Below the pieces are notes generated by a model that worked only from the letters and a program-made list of their open reading frames with translations, was not told the origin of the DNA and searched no databases. Shown here in pieces: positions 35,273 through 44,993 of a DNA stretch of 64,000 bases. This stretch comes from Hahella sp. KA22 (GTDB lineage: Bacteria; Pseudomonadota; Gammaproteobacteria; Pseudomonadales; Oleiphilaceae): NCBI RefSeq assembly GCF_004135205.1, contig NZ_CP035490.1, positions 5,313,644 through 5,377,643 of the forward strand, given 5' to 3'. How positions within the stretch are numbered: the stretch's first letter is position 1; every line of letters starts with the position of its first letter. Position numbers and translations under genes: made by a program.

Positions 35273-36082
35273 ATGCGACGCAGTTTCTCACTACTTGACA
35301 TCGGTTCAGCCACATTACTGGCCTCAAGCGTTTTACTTTTATCTGCATGTGGAGGCGGCGGAGGCGGTGAAAAGGGAAACGATCCTATTCGCTTTTCAAA
35401 TCCCAATAGCGACAGTTCAACGACCAATTCATTAGCCATCACTGAAGACAATGCCGTTCAGTTAGCCAACCTCGTAGTGAAACTGGAGAATATTACCTTC
35501 TATTCCGGCGACGAAGAAGGTGATGGTGAGTCGGATACTGAGTCCTGCCCTCGTTCCGGCAGCGTTACCAGCAGCGTCAAATCGACTCCCAATAGCACTA
35601 CGGGCAAAAATGATATAACAGCGAAGTTAACGCCAAAGAACTGTTCCATTGATGGCAAACTCGCCATCAATGGGGCAATCGAAATGAAAGGCGAGTACTA
35701 CCAGAAACTGCTTGATATGCACCTGTCAGGCCAGTTAAGTCTTAACTTGATCGGAACCAGCCAGCAGTTGGCCGTAACAAGCATCAATATTCTGGCGACT
35801 GACAACAGCTTGAATACATCCGCCTCATTTAACATGACTTTAAGCGGCTCAATGTTGTCAAATACTTCTGTAAAAGTGCAGTCCACCACCAACGTCGAGA
35901 CAATCGAGGACGCCAATCATCCTTATAAAGGCGTATTCCAAATCACCGGGGATAAAAATACTGTTTTGACGCTCAAATACGATAGCTCCGGAGCGGGCGT
36001 GTACTTAGGCGTTAACGGAAACCCAAGCTACTTTATGACCTGGAAACAGCTCGAAGACGCTAGCTTAGCTGACATCAAATAA
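35273..36082 (+). CDS. lipoprotein of unknown function
   Basis: The 269-residue protein has a hydrophobic leader with lipobox 'LLLSACGG' (acylated Cys near 26), then a Gly run and a Ser/Asn/Thr-rich low-complexity region (about 27-110). The remainder is beta-rich with alternating polar and hydrophobic residues ('SINILATDNSLNTSASFNMT'). There are two more cysteines (ESCPRS, KNCSID), probably disulfide-linked. It is likely outer-membrane-anchored, as 'CGGGGGG' gives no inner-membrane retention signal. No family is recognised. Confidence 0.7.
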   Translation: MRRSFSLLDIGSATLLASSVLLLSACGGGGGGEKGNDPIRFSNPNSDSSTTNSLAITEDNAVQLANLVVKLENITFYSGDEEGDGESDTESCPRSGSVTSSVKSTPNSTTGKNDITAKLTPKNCSIDGKLAINGAIEMKGEYYQKLLDMHLSGQLSLNLIGTSQQLAVTSINILATDNSLNTSASFNMTLSGSMLSNTSVKVQSTTNVETIEDANHPYKGVFQITGDKNTVLTLKYDSSGAGVYLGVNGNPSYFMTWKQLEDASLADIK

Positions 36083-36090
36083 CCCTGCAG

Positions 36091-36119
36091 CCGCCCGTGC
36101 AACTTGTTTGATCGGGCGG
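36091..36119. terminator. stem-loop between convergent genes
   Basis: CCGCCCG and CGGGCGG enclose 15 bases between the lipoprotein stop and the convergent pbpC stop. The 7-bp GC stem lacks a strong T-run. Confidence 0.5.
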
Positions 36120-36137
36120 ATCGTCTCCTATCCTCAA

Positions 36138-38531
36138 CTATTTAACCCCAGCCACTCGGAACGCCACCCGCGCTGTCTTACCCGCCTGATCCATCACAGA
36201 CACGACATGCGGGCCGTTATTCAACGCAGCCAGCGTCCATTCCTGACCGGGTTCTACTGAACCGAGCCATACGCCATCCAGAAACCAGTGGTTTTCTCCC
36301 TGAGCGCCATCCGCTTTTAGCTTAACATCCGGCAGTTCGCCTTCACCGGGAAGAGGGGTTAGCGTAGAGCCGGGGCGAATGCCCTCCATCGCCAGGACGC
36401 CAATGGGCTGGTCAGCTTCCGCGCCACAGGCGGGATGTATTGGCGGCAGAAGATTATCCCTTTGCCGACGCCTGGGCAGCCATGGCTCCAGGGACGCAGG
36501 CCAGAGCGTTACTTGCGTTTGGGTCACTTTCGGTTCAGTACAATGGGGCGTTATTCGATATCGCCCGGATGCATCCAGGCTCACCGCAACAGACAGCGAT
36601 TCTCCAAGGGATTGAAATGGGTCCCGCAGCGTGGGCGGCGCAGCCTCATCCAGCAACCAGGCATGATGTACTTGCTGACAGGCGTCGCCGGACTGTAGTT
36701 GTTGTTGCGTCCCTAGCGGCCAGCATATCGGCACCTGCCGCACGTTCGCCGGTTGCGGCGAGGGCTGTAAGGATTCCACTGGCATCAAGTGAAGCAGTCG
36801 GTCCAGCAGCGGAACAGCGGAGAAACGGCCGGTATTATGCGGCAATGCAGTGCCATCGGGTCTGCCCACCCAGACAGCCACCGTAACGCTAGCGGTCGAA
36901 GCCAGCGCCCAGGCGTCGCGAAACCCGAAGCTGGTGCCGGTTTTGTAGGCGATCTTCGGCATCCAGGCTCGGCTTTGCCGGTAGAGACTGTTGCTGCGCT
37001 CCAACGGCATGCGCAATGCGTTCTGAATAATCCAGGCTGCGCCAGTGGAGAGCAGTCGACGCTCCGTTATAGGATCATCAGGCTGTAGCCGCAAACGCCC
37101 GGCCATTCCTTGTCGCCCCAATGCAGCATAAGCGCCAGCAAGCTCTTCCAAGGTCGCTCCCGAGCCGCCTAACGCCAGTGACAAATTAGGGCGCGCCCCC
37201 GCCGGCAAACGCAAAGGCGTTCCCGCGTTGGCGAGTCTTGCGTAAAACAACTCAGGGCCCAACGCATCCAGCACCTGAACAGCCGGAACATTCAGTGAGC
37301 GACGCAGAGCATCACTGACGCTGACGGGACCGGAAAACCCCGTATCGAAGTTCAAAGGACGATAACCTGCGAACGCAAGAGGGGCGTCCGTCAGCAAGGA
37401 TTCCGAGTGAATCAGCCCTTCATCAATGGCCATGCCATATAAAAACGGCTTCAACGTACTGCCGGGAGAGCGCACCGCCTGAACCATATCCACGTGCCCT
37501 GCTCTTTCCTCCGACCCGAACTCTGCGGTTCCCACGTACGCACGCACCGCCAGTGTCGCATTATCCACCACCAACACCGCCGCGGAAGTCTGCTCAGGAA
37601 ACTGACGAATATAGTCCGCCACCAGCCCTTGCGCAGCCGTCTGTTGCGCGCTGTCGATATTGGTTTGAATCAGCGCCTGGTCCGGAAAAGCCTGACTGAG
37701 TCGCCGCGCCAATAGCGGCGCCAGCATGGGATGGGGATTAAAAAATGCGCTCACCGGCTCCTGCATGGCCTCTCGGGTTTCCTGCTGCGTCCATAACTCA
37801 AATGTACGCATGCGCTGGATAACCTTGTCGCGAGCCTGACGCGCGCGCTCCGGATAGCGATCCGGCCGCAATGCGGAAGGCCGCTGCGGCAACACCGCCA
37901 ACAGCGCCGCTTCGGCATGGGTCAGTTGCGCGGCGGGTTTGCCCAGATAGGTATAGCTCGCCGCCTGAACCCCTTCCACGGCGCCGCCGAAGGGAGCGTA
38001 GTTTAAATAGAGCGTGAGGATTTCGTCTTTGCTGAAATGCGCCTCCAGCTGCAGCGCCCGAAACATTTGGTATAGCTTTCCAGGCAAAGTGCGCGTGTGC
38101 GGATGCAGTATTCGCGCGACCTGCATCGTCAAAGTAGAACCGCCGGATACCGTTTCACGATGGTAAATCCATTGCCCGAAGGCGCGAACCAACGCCAGAG
38201 GATTAACGCCCGGATGATAGTAAAACCAGCGGTCTTCGTAAGACATCAAGGCCTGCAGGTAGCGTGGCGACACCTGCTCCGGCGTAACCGGATAACGCCA
38301 CACGCCATCTTGATCAGGAAACGCCCTTAGCGGCTGCCCCTTGGCGTCCACCACCACCTGGGCGAAGCGACGCCCATGCTCCTGAGGCATCTGCAACGGA
38401 AACAAAGCATCAGCGACAAAGAATACGACGCTCCAGAACATCAGCGCGCAACCCAGCGCCAGCAACAGGCGGGAAGCGTTTTTCCGCTTCCGCCTCCCGT
38501 CCTGCCGCACAGGTTGCGCCGCGTTCATCAT
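36138..38531 (-). CDS. pbpC: penicillin-binding protein 1C
   Basis: The 797-residue protein has one N-terminal transmembrane helix (about 21-44). The glycosyltransferase-51 domain has 'YEDRWFYYHPGVNPLAL' and 'GGSTLTMQVARIL'. The transpeptidase domain has 'RSPGSTLKPFLYG' (SxxK), 'RRSLNVPAVQ' (SxN) and 'YKTGTSFGFRDAW' (KTG). A C-terminal BiPBP-type beta domain (about 690-797) is characteristic of PBP1C. It polymerises and may cross-link peptidoglycan. Its ATG overlaps the TGA of the alpha-2-macroglobulin gene (ATGA), the same pairing as pbpC/yfhM in enteric bacteria. Confidence 0.95.
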   Translation of the reverse strand: MMNAAQPVRQDGRRKRKNASRLLLALGCALMFWSVVFFVADALFPLQMPQEHGRRFAQVVVDAKGQPLRAFPDQDGVWRYPVTPEQVSPRYLQALMSYEDRWFYYHPGVNPLALVRAFGQWIYHRETVSGGSTLTMQVARILHPHTRTLPGKLYQMFRALQLEAHFSKDEILTLYLNYAPFGGAVEGVQAASYTYLGKPAAQLTHAEAALLAVLPQRPSALRPDRYPERARQARDKVIQRMRTFELWTQQETREAMQEPVSAFFNPHPMLAPLLARRLSQAFPDQALIQTNIDSAQQTAAQGLVADYIRQFPEQTSAAVLVVDNATLAVRAYVGTAEFGSEERAGHVDMVQAVRSPGSTLKPFLYGMAIDEGLIHSESLLTDAPLAFAGYRPLNFDTGFSGPVSVSDALRRSLNVPAVQVLDALGPELFYARLANAGTPLRLPAGARPNLSLALGGSGATLEELAGAYAALGRQGMAGRLRLQPDDPITERRLLSTGAAWIIQNALRMPLERSNSLYRQSRAWMPKIAYKTGTSFGFRDAWALASTASVTVAVWVGRPDGTALPHNTGRFSAVPLLDRLLHLMPVESLQPSPQPANVRQVPICWPLGTQQQLQSGDACQQVHHAWLLDEAAPPTLRDPFQSLGESLSVAVSLDASGRYRITPHCTEPKVTQTQVTLWPASLEPWLPRRRQRDNLLPPIHPACGAEADQPIGVLAMEGIRPGSTLTPLPGEGELPDVKLKADGAQGENHWFLDGVWLGSVEPGQEWTLAALNNGPHVVSVMDQAGKTARVAFRVAGVK

Positions 38532-41500
38532 TGCGCAGAGCGCTCCTTGATAGTGACTTTCCCAGGCGTATTGCTGATCGCGCGGTAATACGGACGATAC
38601 ATATCCTCCACAACCGTGGGAGGTATCACGTATTCACCCGGCGACACCGCCCGCGCCAAATAAAAGATCACGGAGGTGCTGTAGGCGTCCAGAGGAACTG
38701 CGGCGACATAACGGTCATCGCGGTATTCCTGATGCAATACTCTGGTATCCGCCACCCAGTCTCTGACCATCTTATTGCGCACCACCACTTCATCAAAGCG
38801 CGTGGCGTTAGCCAGATTCTGGTTTTCCAGCTCCAGACCCGCCGGCAGCAGATCCACCAGTAACGCGTCCGGCAGATAACGATGGCCTTGCGTGCGCGCC
38901 TGTAGCATCACCAACACGAAATCGCCGCTTTCCAGCTTCTTCACATTGAGAGGCTGACCGTTCAGGTCGAAGAACTCCCGCTCGACTTCAATTCCGTCGA
39001 AGGTCTGTTTTGGCGCCTGCGTCGGATACCCTTGCGCCTTGAAGGTGACGAACAGCGGGAAGTCGTTCATGTTGCTCAGTTGCACATCCCCAGGCCAGGA
39101 ACCTTTGCTCCAGGTGTTGATCCACTGTTGCGTCTGCTCCAGCACCTCGCTTTCGCCATTTAACGCCAGAGAGGCTTTCCATTCAGAGCCGGCTTTACTG
39201 TTCAATGCCAGAGACAGGCGATACAGGGCCATCTGCTCCTGAGTGGACAACCAGCGCCGGTCACGCAGTTCATCCCGCAACGGATAGATCAGATCCCAAG
39301 GCTGCTTGGCGACAGCGCTATCCAGCGACAACAGCAAAGTCCAGGCGAGATCGCGCACAGGTGAGCCATAGTCGCCAGCGTAATAGTGACCGATTTCACC
39401 CCAATGCAGCGCTTTGTACCAGGCTTCCTGGGCGCGTCGGGCGTCGCCCAGCTTCTCCAGCGCCAGAGCCAGTTGCGCTAACGGCAAGGGCGATTTGGCC
39501 CACTTGCTGTAGTTATCGTAGAGGGTGCGAACGTCCGCCAGTTTGGCTTGCTGCACCGACGCCAACACCAGTGCGGCGTAGGCGCGATAGGCCAGGTGAT
39601 AATGATCGCGGGCTTCGCTGTAATAACTGTTCTCAGTGCTGAGACGCCCTTGCGTGGTCAGATAGGTGCGCAGGCGGCCCAGTGCGTTGTCGAGCAGACC
39701 CTGGTCCACGTTATAACCGCGTTGCTTCGCAGACAGCAGCAGGTCGGTGGCGTATACGCTCAGCCAGTGATACTCATCGCTGTCGTTGCCCCATAGTCCG
39801 AAGCTGCCGTCGTAACGCTGCATGCCGGAGATACGTCCCAGGCCTTTCTCAACCCACTGATCGCGCTCTTTAGCGAGCTGCTTGCCACTGCTGCGGTCAT
39901 ACTTGAACAAGTCCTGCTCTGTCGCCAGCAACAGCGGCCAAACGCGACTGGACGTCTGCTCCAGACAGCCGTAGGGGTATTGAATCAGATACTTCATGTA
40001 TTCGTTGGAATCCAACGGCGGCACAGGGCCGACTGACAGTTGCGTTTGCAGCGACGAGCTCAGAGCCAAATCAATCAACGGGTCGGTCAGCGACATGGCT
40101 GCGCCGGACTCCAATACATGACTTTGTACGTTCAATTGCGCCGGATAAGGCGGACGCAGGCCGAGCTTCCATTCACGCTGAATATTGATCGCCGGCTCCA
40201 GACCATCCGTCGAAGTAACGCTCAACGACAGTTTGCCCACGCCTTCCGCATCCATCGCCTCCAGAGGCAAGCGCACCCATTCGCGGCCTTTGCCCGCCAG
40301 GGTTATTTCCGTGGCGAATTCGCCGCTACCCAGAGGGTTGTCAGCGCTGACTTTGACGCTCAGTTTACGTTGCTCTGGAAGCAGGTTTTGCAGATCCCAG
40401 AGCGCTTCTGTCTTGTCGCCAAACGCCAGGAAGCGCGGCAAGTTGACTTCCGCTACGATTGGCGCGGCGATGGTCATCCGTTTTTCCGCAGAACCACTGC
40501 GCGCGTCGTCAAACGCCACCGCCATCAAACGCACTTCGCCATTGAAATAAGGCAGTTGCAGTTCGATGGTTCCCTTCCCTTCTGCATCCAGGGCCACTTT
40601 GCCGGAGTAGAGAGAGACAATCTGCACATCGCTGACGGGGGCATCGCCGCCACGGGACATTTCATCCGCGTCGCCGCCAAAACGTTGTCTGGCGCGATCG
40701 GCGCTGCTCATTTCAATCAGACTGGAGTAGGTATCGCGAATTTCCGCAGAGTAACTGCGCGGACTGAAGAACCAGGCGAATGGGTCTGGCGTTTTGAAGC
40801 GGGTCAGGCTAAGCACGCCGGTATCTACTGCAGCCAGAGTCACAGCCACGGTCTTAGAGGTTGTGGCGCCAGGCTGCACCTGAATCTGCACCGCGACTTT
40901 ACTCTCTGGTTCAACACGCTCCGGCGCTTTCAGCTCGATCTGCATTTTTCTGGCTTCGCGATCCAGAGGCAGATGACGCATGCCCCAGGCGCGACGCGGC
41001 ATTTCCATGGCGGATTGTTTACCGGGGCGCAACACCAGCGCCGTGGCGAACATATCATGACGCGTCCAGACGTCTTTCACCGGCACATTAATCTCCGCTT
41101 TGCCGTCTTTGACGTCCACTGCGCCGCGCCACAGCAGCTCGTTTGCTTCCACAGTGACGATGGCGCGTCCGTCAAACGGCGCCTGCAACATCAGCTTGGC
41201 GGTCTCGCCTCCCAGATATGCGTTCTTATCCCAGCGCAGCTCAACCTGTTCCGGGCGGGGGCCTTTGCCGCCGCGTTCGCCGTCCCAGGTCCAGCCTGCA
41301 AAGAACTTATAAGCGTTGAGCAGATTCTGTTGCTTGTCGCGCAGCTCCAGACGATAGTTGCCGTACTCTACCGGTACGGACACCGTCAAACGTTGGCCCG
41401 GCTCGATTTTCAATACGCGATTGTAAACTGGCTGGTTACGCTCCGTGGTCTCGTAGTCCCACCCGTCATCACTCCAGCGCCAGTAATAGGCGGAATCTTC

Positions 41501-43486
41501 CCGAATCAGGGTGGCGTCCAGGTATTCCATGCCCAGTAATTCGTCCGCCTGATTAATATGAATCAGCTCAAATGCCACACTGGTTTCAGGGTCGGCGATG
41601 TCGCCATCCCACAAAGGCCGCACGCCAACCAGGCTCTCACTGGGCCACAGAGACTGTTGCCACTGTCTGGCGACGGGACGACCGCCGGACTCAAACACGC
41701 TGACATTGGCGCGCACCCGCACAGGCATGGTCGCATCAGACCAATGGTTGGGAAGCTCCAGGGAGTAATGACCTTCCTCGTCCAGGTCTACAGGCGGCAA
41801 AGACAGTGTTTCTTTCAGCGCATCATTATCTTCGCCAAAGATAAAATCGGAAAAAGTTTCGGAGACAGTACGCGCTGGCGCAATCTGCAAAGTAGTTTCC
41901 GCACGGTTGCCGGACGCAGGCGCTCCCCAAAGATATTCCGCCTGCAACTGCAGATTGATGGTATCGGACGTACTGTAGTTTTCCGCATCCGGTTTTATTT
42001 CTAAACGCATGCGTTCAGGCAGGAAGTCTTCTACTTGCAGGCGATACAGGAAGTAATCGCCATTGCCCAGGGTGGCCTTGAAGAACCAGTCGCCTGTCAG
42101 GGTGTTTTCAGGCAATGAAAACGTAGTGGTATAGAAACTCTGCTCGTCCCCCTGCCAGGTGAACGAGGTGTGCACGCGCCCGTCTGGACGGGTCAGCTCC
42201 GCCTGAATCGGCATGGCGGTAACCTTGCGGCCGTCATGGTCGCGCAGCAAGGCGTTGATATGTACGGTCTCGCCGGGACGATAGAGATCGCGCGGGCTAT
42301 ACAAAAATAGCTCCAGCGGGTTTTGCTTGCGACTCGGCAGTTTGAACTCAGTCAGATCCATCGCTGGCTGATTCAACCGCACCAGCGCCAGTTGCTTGTC
42401 CGTACGCGCAATCGCCAGCACCGCGGAGGTTTCCGCGCCTTCGAAAGTGGCGACGCCATCGGAGTCGGTCTTGGCGTTTCTCAGCATTTTGCCTTGCTGA
42501 TTGATCAACTCAATGCTGACTCCGCTGCGAGGCTTGGCGTCAGCCAGTCCGTTCACCCACGCCAACATCTGATTTTGATAGGTGCGCACCTGCAAGCCGA
42601 TGTCGCTGACGGTAAACCAGGTCGTGACATATTCATAAGGGTAATGCCCGGCGCCTTTCATAATGGCGACAAAGATGCCCGGTTGCTTGAGAGGTTCGAC
42701 AGAGGAAAGGTCGATCAGGCGGCGTTTGCGTTTATTCACATCGATATTGAGGTCGAAGCGTCCGCCGTACACCAGTTCGCCCCAGGAACGCAGTTGCTCT
42801 AGCTCGTAATAGCTGCGGCCAAGATAGCCGCTGACGAAGTCAGTCATTTTATCGTCGTTGATGCGCCAGATATCCATATCGACCGCGTCGATATTCAGCG
42901 CTTCGATTTCCAGACCGTCAGTCAGCTCCGGCGACAATTGCGCGCCGCGACTGATAAAACGCACGCTGGGGTCCAAACGACGCGTGGTGATATCCTGACT
43001 CGCGCCCTCTTCCAGCATGCGTCCGGTGATGGCTGACAAGCCTTGCGATACGGTGACCTTATAATGCTTTTCCGGCTCAACAAAAGGAAAGAAGGCCGTT
43101 GTGCCGACGGGATTGAGAATCCAGTCGCCGGCGACAGGCTGATTCTGCTCATCCGCTACGGTCAGATAGCGACCCAGCATCGTGTCCTGATCCAAAGGCG
43201 CAGAGAAGGTGACAGAGAGTGCGGGACCATCGTCCCAGGGCTGCTCGCCGATACGTAGAATTTTGAACGGCGTTTGCGCGTATTCTTTCTTCAGCGTTTC
43301 GCGGTCCACTTTAACCGGCGGCTTTTTAGCTTCGGGTTGCGGAGACGGAATAACGGGTCTTTTCTCAGCAGCGGCCGGCTGCGACTGTGCGGTCTTGCCG
43401 CCCTCGTCATTACCGGACTCACCGGAGCAGCCGACCATCAACACCAATAGTAAGCCCCATGCCCAGCGGGTTAGAACTTCTCTCAT
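38528..43486 (-). CDS. yfhM: bacterial alpha-2-macroglobulin lipoprotein, YfhM-like
   Basis: The 1652-residue protein has a signal peptide with lipobox 'LMVGC' and a Pro/Lys-rich linker, then MG-type beta-domains. 'DLYRPGETVHINALLRDHDG' marks the MG region. The thioester motif is P-Y-G-C-L-E-Q with Cys1174. Helical thioester-domain repeats follow. The protein should trap attacking proteases in the periplasm, protecting the wall as PBP1C repairs it. The frame is open further upstream, but the ATG at 43486 begins the signal peptide. Coupled to pbpC by a four-base overlap. Confidence 0.95.
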   Translation of the reverse strand: MREVLTRWAWGLLLVLMVGCSGESGNDEGGKTAQSQPAAAEKRPVIPSPQPEAKKPPVKVDRETLKKEYAQTPFKILRIGEQPWDDGPALSVTFSAPLDQDTMLGRYLTVADEQNQPVAGDWILNPVGTTAFFPFVEPEKHYKVTVSQGLSAITGRMLEEGASQDITTRRLDPSVRFISRGAQLSPELTDGLEIEALNIDAVDMDIWRINDDKMTDFVSGYLGRSYYELEQLRSWGELVYGGRFDLNIDVNKRKRRLIDLSSVEPLKQPGIFVAIMKGAGHYPYEYVTTWFTVSDIGLQVRTYQNQMLAWVNGLADAKPRSGVSIELINQQGKMLRNAKTDSDGVATFEGAETSAVLAIARTDKQLALVRLNQPAMDLTEFKLPSRKQNPLELFLYSPRDLYRPGETVHINALLRDHDGRKVTAMPIQAELTRPDGRVHTSFTWQGDEQSFYTTTFSLPENTLTGDWFFKATLGNGDYFLYRLQVEDFLPERMRLEIKPDAENYSTSDTINLQLQAEYLWGAPASGNRAETTLQIAPARTVSETFSDFIFGEDNDALKETLSLPPVDLDEEGHYSLELPNHWSDATMPVRVRANVSVFESGGRPVARQWQQSLWPSESLVGVRPLWDGDIADPETSVAFELIHINQADELLGMEYLDATLIREDSAYYWRWSDDGWDYETTERNQPVYNRVLKIEPGQRLTVSVPVEYGNYRLELRDKQQNLLNAYKFFAGWTWDGERGGKGPRPEQVELRWDKNAYLGGETAKLMLQAPFDGRAIVTVEANELLWRGAVDVKDGKAEINVPVKDVWTRHDMFATALVLRPGKQSAMEMPRRAWGMRHLPLDREARKMQIELKAPERVEPESKVAVQIQVQPGATTSKTVAVTLAAVDTGVLSLTRFKTPDPFAWFFSPRSYSAEIRDTYSSLIEMSSADRARQRFGGDADEMSRGGDAPVSDVQIVSLYSGKVALDAEGKGTIELQLPYFNGEVRLMAVAFDDARSGSAEKRMTIAAPIVAEVNLPRFLAFGDKTEALWDLQNLLPEQRKLSVKVSADNPLGSGEFATEITLAGKGREWVRLPLEAMDAEGVGKLSLSVTSTDGLEPAINIQREWKLGLRPPYPAQLNVQSHVLESGAAMSLTDPLIDLALSSSLQTQLSVGPVPPLDSNEYMKYLIQYPYGCLEQTSSRVWPLLLATEQDLFKYDRSSGKQLAKERDQWVEKGLGRISGMQRYDGSFGLWGNDSDEYHWLSVYATDLLLSAKQRGYNVDQGLLDNALGRLRTYLTTQGRLSTENSYYSEARDHYHLAYRAYAALVLASVQQAKLADVRTLYDNYSKWAKSPLPLAQLALALEKLGDARRAQEAWYKALHWGEIGHYYAGDYGSPVRDLAWTLLLSLDSAVAKQPWDLIYPLRDELRDRRWLSTQEQMALYRLSLALNSKAGSEWKASLALNGESEVLEQTQQWINTWSKGSWPGDVQLSNMNDFPLFVTFKAQGYPTQAPKQTFDGIEVEREFFDLNGQPLNVKKLESGDFVLVMLQARTQGHRYLPDALLVDLLPAGLELENQNLANATRFDEVVVRNKMVRDWVADTRVLHQEYRDDRYVAAVPLDAYSTSVIFYLARAVSPGEYVIPPTVVEDMYRPYYRAISNTPGKVTIKERSAQ

Positions 43487-43749
43487 ACACTGTCCTTTAG
43501 AAGAGGTTAGTCGTAGCGATTTTTGATAAGCGTTTTTTTGAAGGATATCGCCGCACTCTGCCAACACCCGATAACAGGTGATCTGTATCAGCGTAACAAA
43601 GGTTTAGGGAATTATGCGGGCGAATTATGGCGAAAAATGGCAATAAGGGAAGCGGATTCTTGCGACAGGCCAACACGCTAAGCCTGCAGGGCTTGCGCCG
43701 AGCCGCTCAGCGCCAGGATACGTAGCTCCACCTGTCTGTGACATTGAGC

Positions 43750-43767
43750 GGCCGCTTCCCTGCGGCC
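43750..43767 (-). terminator. stem-loop after the FHA gene
   Basis: GGCCGC and GCGGCC enclose TTCCCT, 18 bases past the stop of the FHA gene. The T-tract is poor, so it is a likely 3'-end hairpin but not a proven terminator. Confidence 0.4.
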
Positions 43768-43784
43768 AAGCGGAATTTGAACGA

Positions 43785-44138
43785 TCAGTCGTCCAATGTG
43801 TAAGCGGTTTTCTCTAAGGTGTTTTCCGCGCCTTCGATATAGGTAAAGGCGTTCCAGGCCACTCTGACCACATCGTTGTTGTTCAGGCGGCGTCTGCCGC
43901 TGACTTTTTCGTCATTAACGAAGGTGCCGTTGGTGCTGCCTTTGTCTGATATAAAGACATCCAGCACACCTTCCATATATTGGTTTTGCTCCACTTCGAT
44001 CAACGCATGTTTACCGCTGACGGCGATGTCGTTGATCTGGATATCGCAGTTGGGATGCCTGCCGATCACGATTTCCCGCTTCTCCAGAAGAAATTTATTC
44101 GCCACCACATCATCAATCAGTTGCGCTAGCATGGGCAT
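43785..44138 (-). CDS. small FHA-domain protein
   Basis: The 117-residue protein is little more than one FHA domain: 'IVIGRHPNCDIQINDIAVSG' (Gly-Arg...Ser), 'KHALIEV' and 'ISDKGSTNGTFVNDEKVSGR'. FHA domains bind phosphothreonine peptides. It is the third gene after a Ser/Thr kinase and a PP2C phosphatase, so it is the natural reader of that kinase's marks. The ATG at 44138 has GAGGT ten bases upstream. The frame continues upstream but adds no domain. Confidence 0.85.
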   Translation of the reverse strand: MPMLAQLIDDVVANKFLLEKREIVIGRHPNCDIQINDIAVSGKHALIEVEQNQYMEGVLDVFISDKGSTNGTFVNDEKVSGRRRLNNNDVVRVAWNAFTYIEGAENTLEKTAYTLDD

Positions 44139-44219
44139 ACTCACATTTACCTCACTTCTTGCGGTCCTTCCGCTGAACATAGTCCTGTTTATCACTTCTT
44201 TTCTCTGCGGCGCATCACA

Positions 44220-44993
44220 TCAAGCGTCGATGGCTACGCCGCTCACTTCTACCATTAATACGGAGACGTTATCTTCGGCCCCCTTGTTCAAGGTGGCGGC
44301 GATCAGGCTGTCGACGCGCTCTTCCTGCGGACGCACGCCGCTGGCCAGATCGCCGATTACGCCATGAGGCAACATGTTGAACAAGCCATCGGAACATAGC
44401 AGGAGGCGCTCCCCCTCTTTGAGACTGACATTGATGCAACTGAACAGCAGGTCTTCCTGACACCCCAGAGCTTTGGTCAGCATATTACGGTACGGCACAT
44501 GCGGTGCGTCCTGTTCTGTAATGGAGCCGTCATCCAGCATTTGCTGCACCACGCTGTCGTCCCGGGTGAGCTGTCTCAGTTCCCCGGATTGCGACACCAA
44601 ATAGCAGCGCGAGTCTCCAGCGTGAACCACACAAGCCTCGCCATCATAAGAAAACGCCGCCACCAGCGTGGTTCCCATGCCAGACAAGGCCTCGTTCAGC
44701 CTGCGTTCGACACACACCGCCTCGTTGGCGGCTTCCGCCGCATCCAACAGCCGTTCACGGATCAGGTATTCGGATAATTCGACATTACGCCACATCAGAT
44801 CGATGGCGCACTCAATAAAGGCTTCGACTGCAATGCGACTGGCTTCGGCGCCCCCCGCGTGGCCGCCCATACCATCCGCCAAAACCGCCAGCGCTCTTCT
44901 TCCATCGGTGGAAACGCGCCAGCCGATATAATCTTCATTCGCCCGACGGACACAGCCCACATGGCTCTGTCCACTTACTTTATATGTCAGCAT
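44220..44993 (-). CDS. PP2C-type Ser/Thr protein phosphatase
   Basis: The 257-residue protein carries the PP2C/PppA motifs: 'GCVRRANEDYIGWR', 'AVLADGMGGHAGGAEASRIA' (metal-binding Asp-Gly), 'SGMGTTLVAAF', 'VVHAGDSRCYLV', 'LLLCSDGLFNML' and 'GAEDNVSVLMVEV'. It dephosphorylates phospho-Ser/Thr proteins using two Mn or Mg ions. Its ATG sits inside the last codons of the kinase gene (the kinase ends TGC TGA within ATGCTGA), so the two are tightly coupled. Confidence 0.9.
   Translation of the reverse strand: MLTYKVSGQSHVGCVRRANEDYIGWRVSTDGRRALAVLADGMGGHAGGAEASRIAVEAFIECAIDLMWRNVELSEYLIRERLLDAAEAANEAVCVERRLNEALSGMGTTLVAAFSYDGEACVVHAGDSRCYLVSQSGELRQLTRDDSVVQQMLDDGSITEQDAPHVPYRNMLTKALGCQEDLLFSCINVSLKEGERLLLCSDGLFNMLPHGVIGDLASGVRPQEERVDSLIAATLNKGAEDNVSVLMVEVSGVAIDA

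Noticed and set aside
40040-41539. 499-codon plus-strand open frame opposite the alpha-2-macroglobulin gene
   Set aside because: It is Arg/His/Gln-rich with no domains, which is typical of antisense frames in GC-rich genes.
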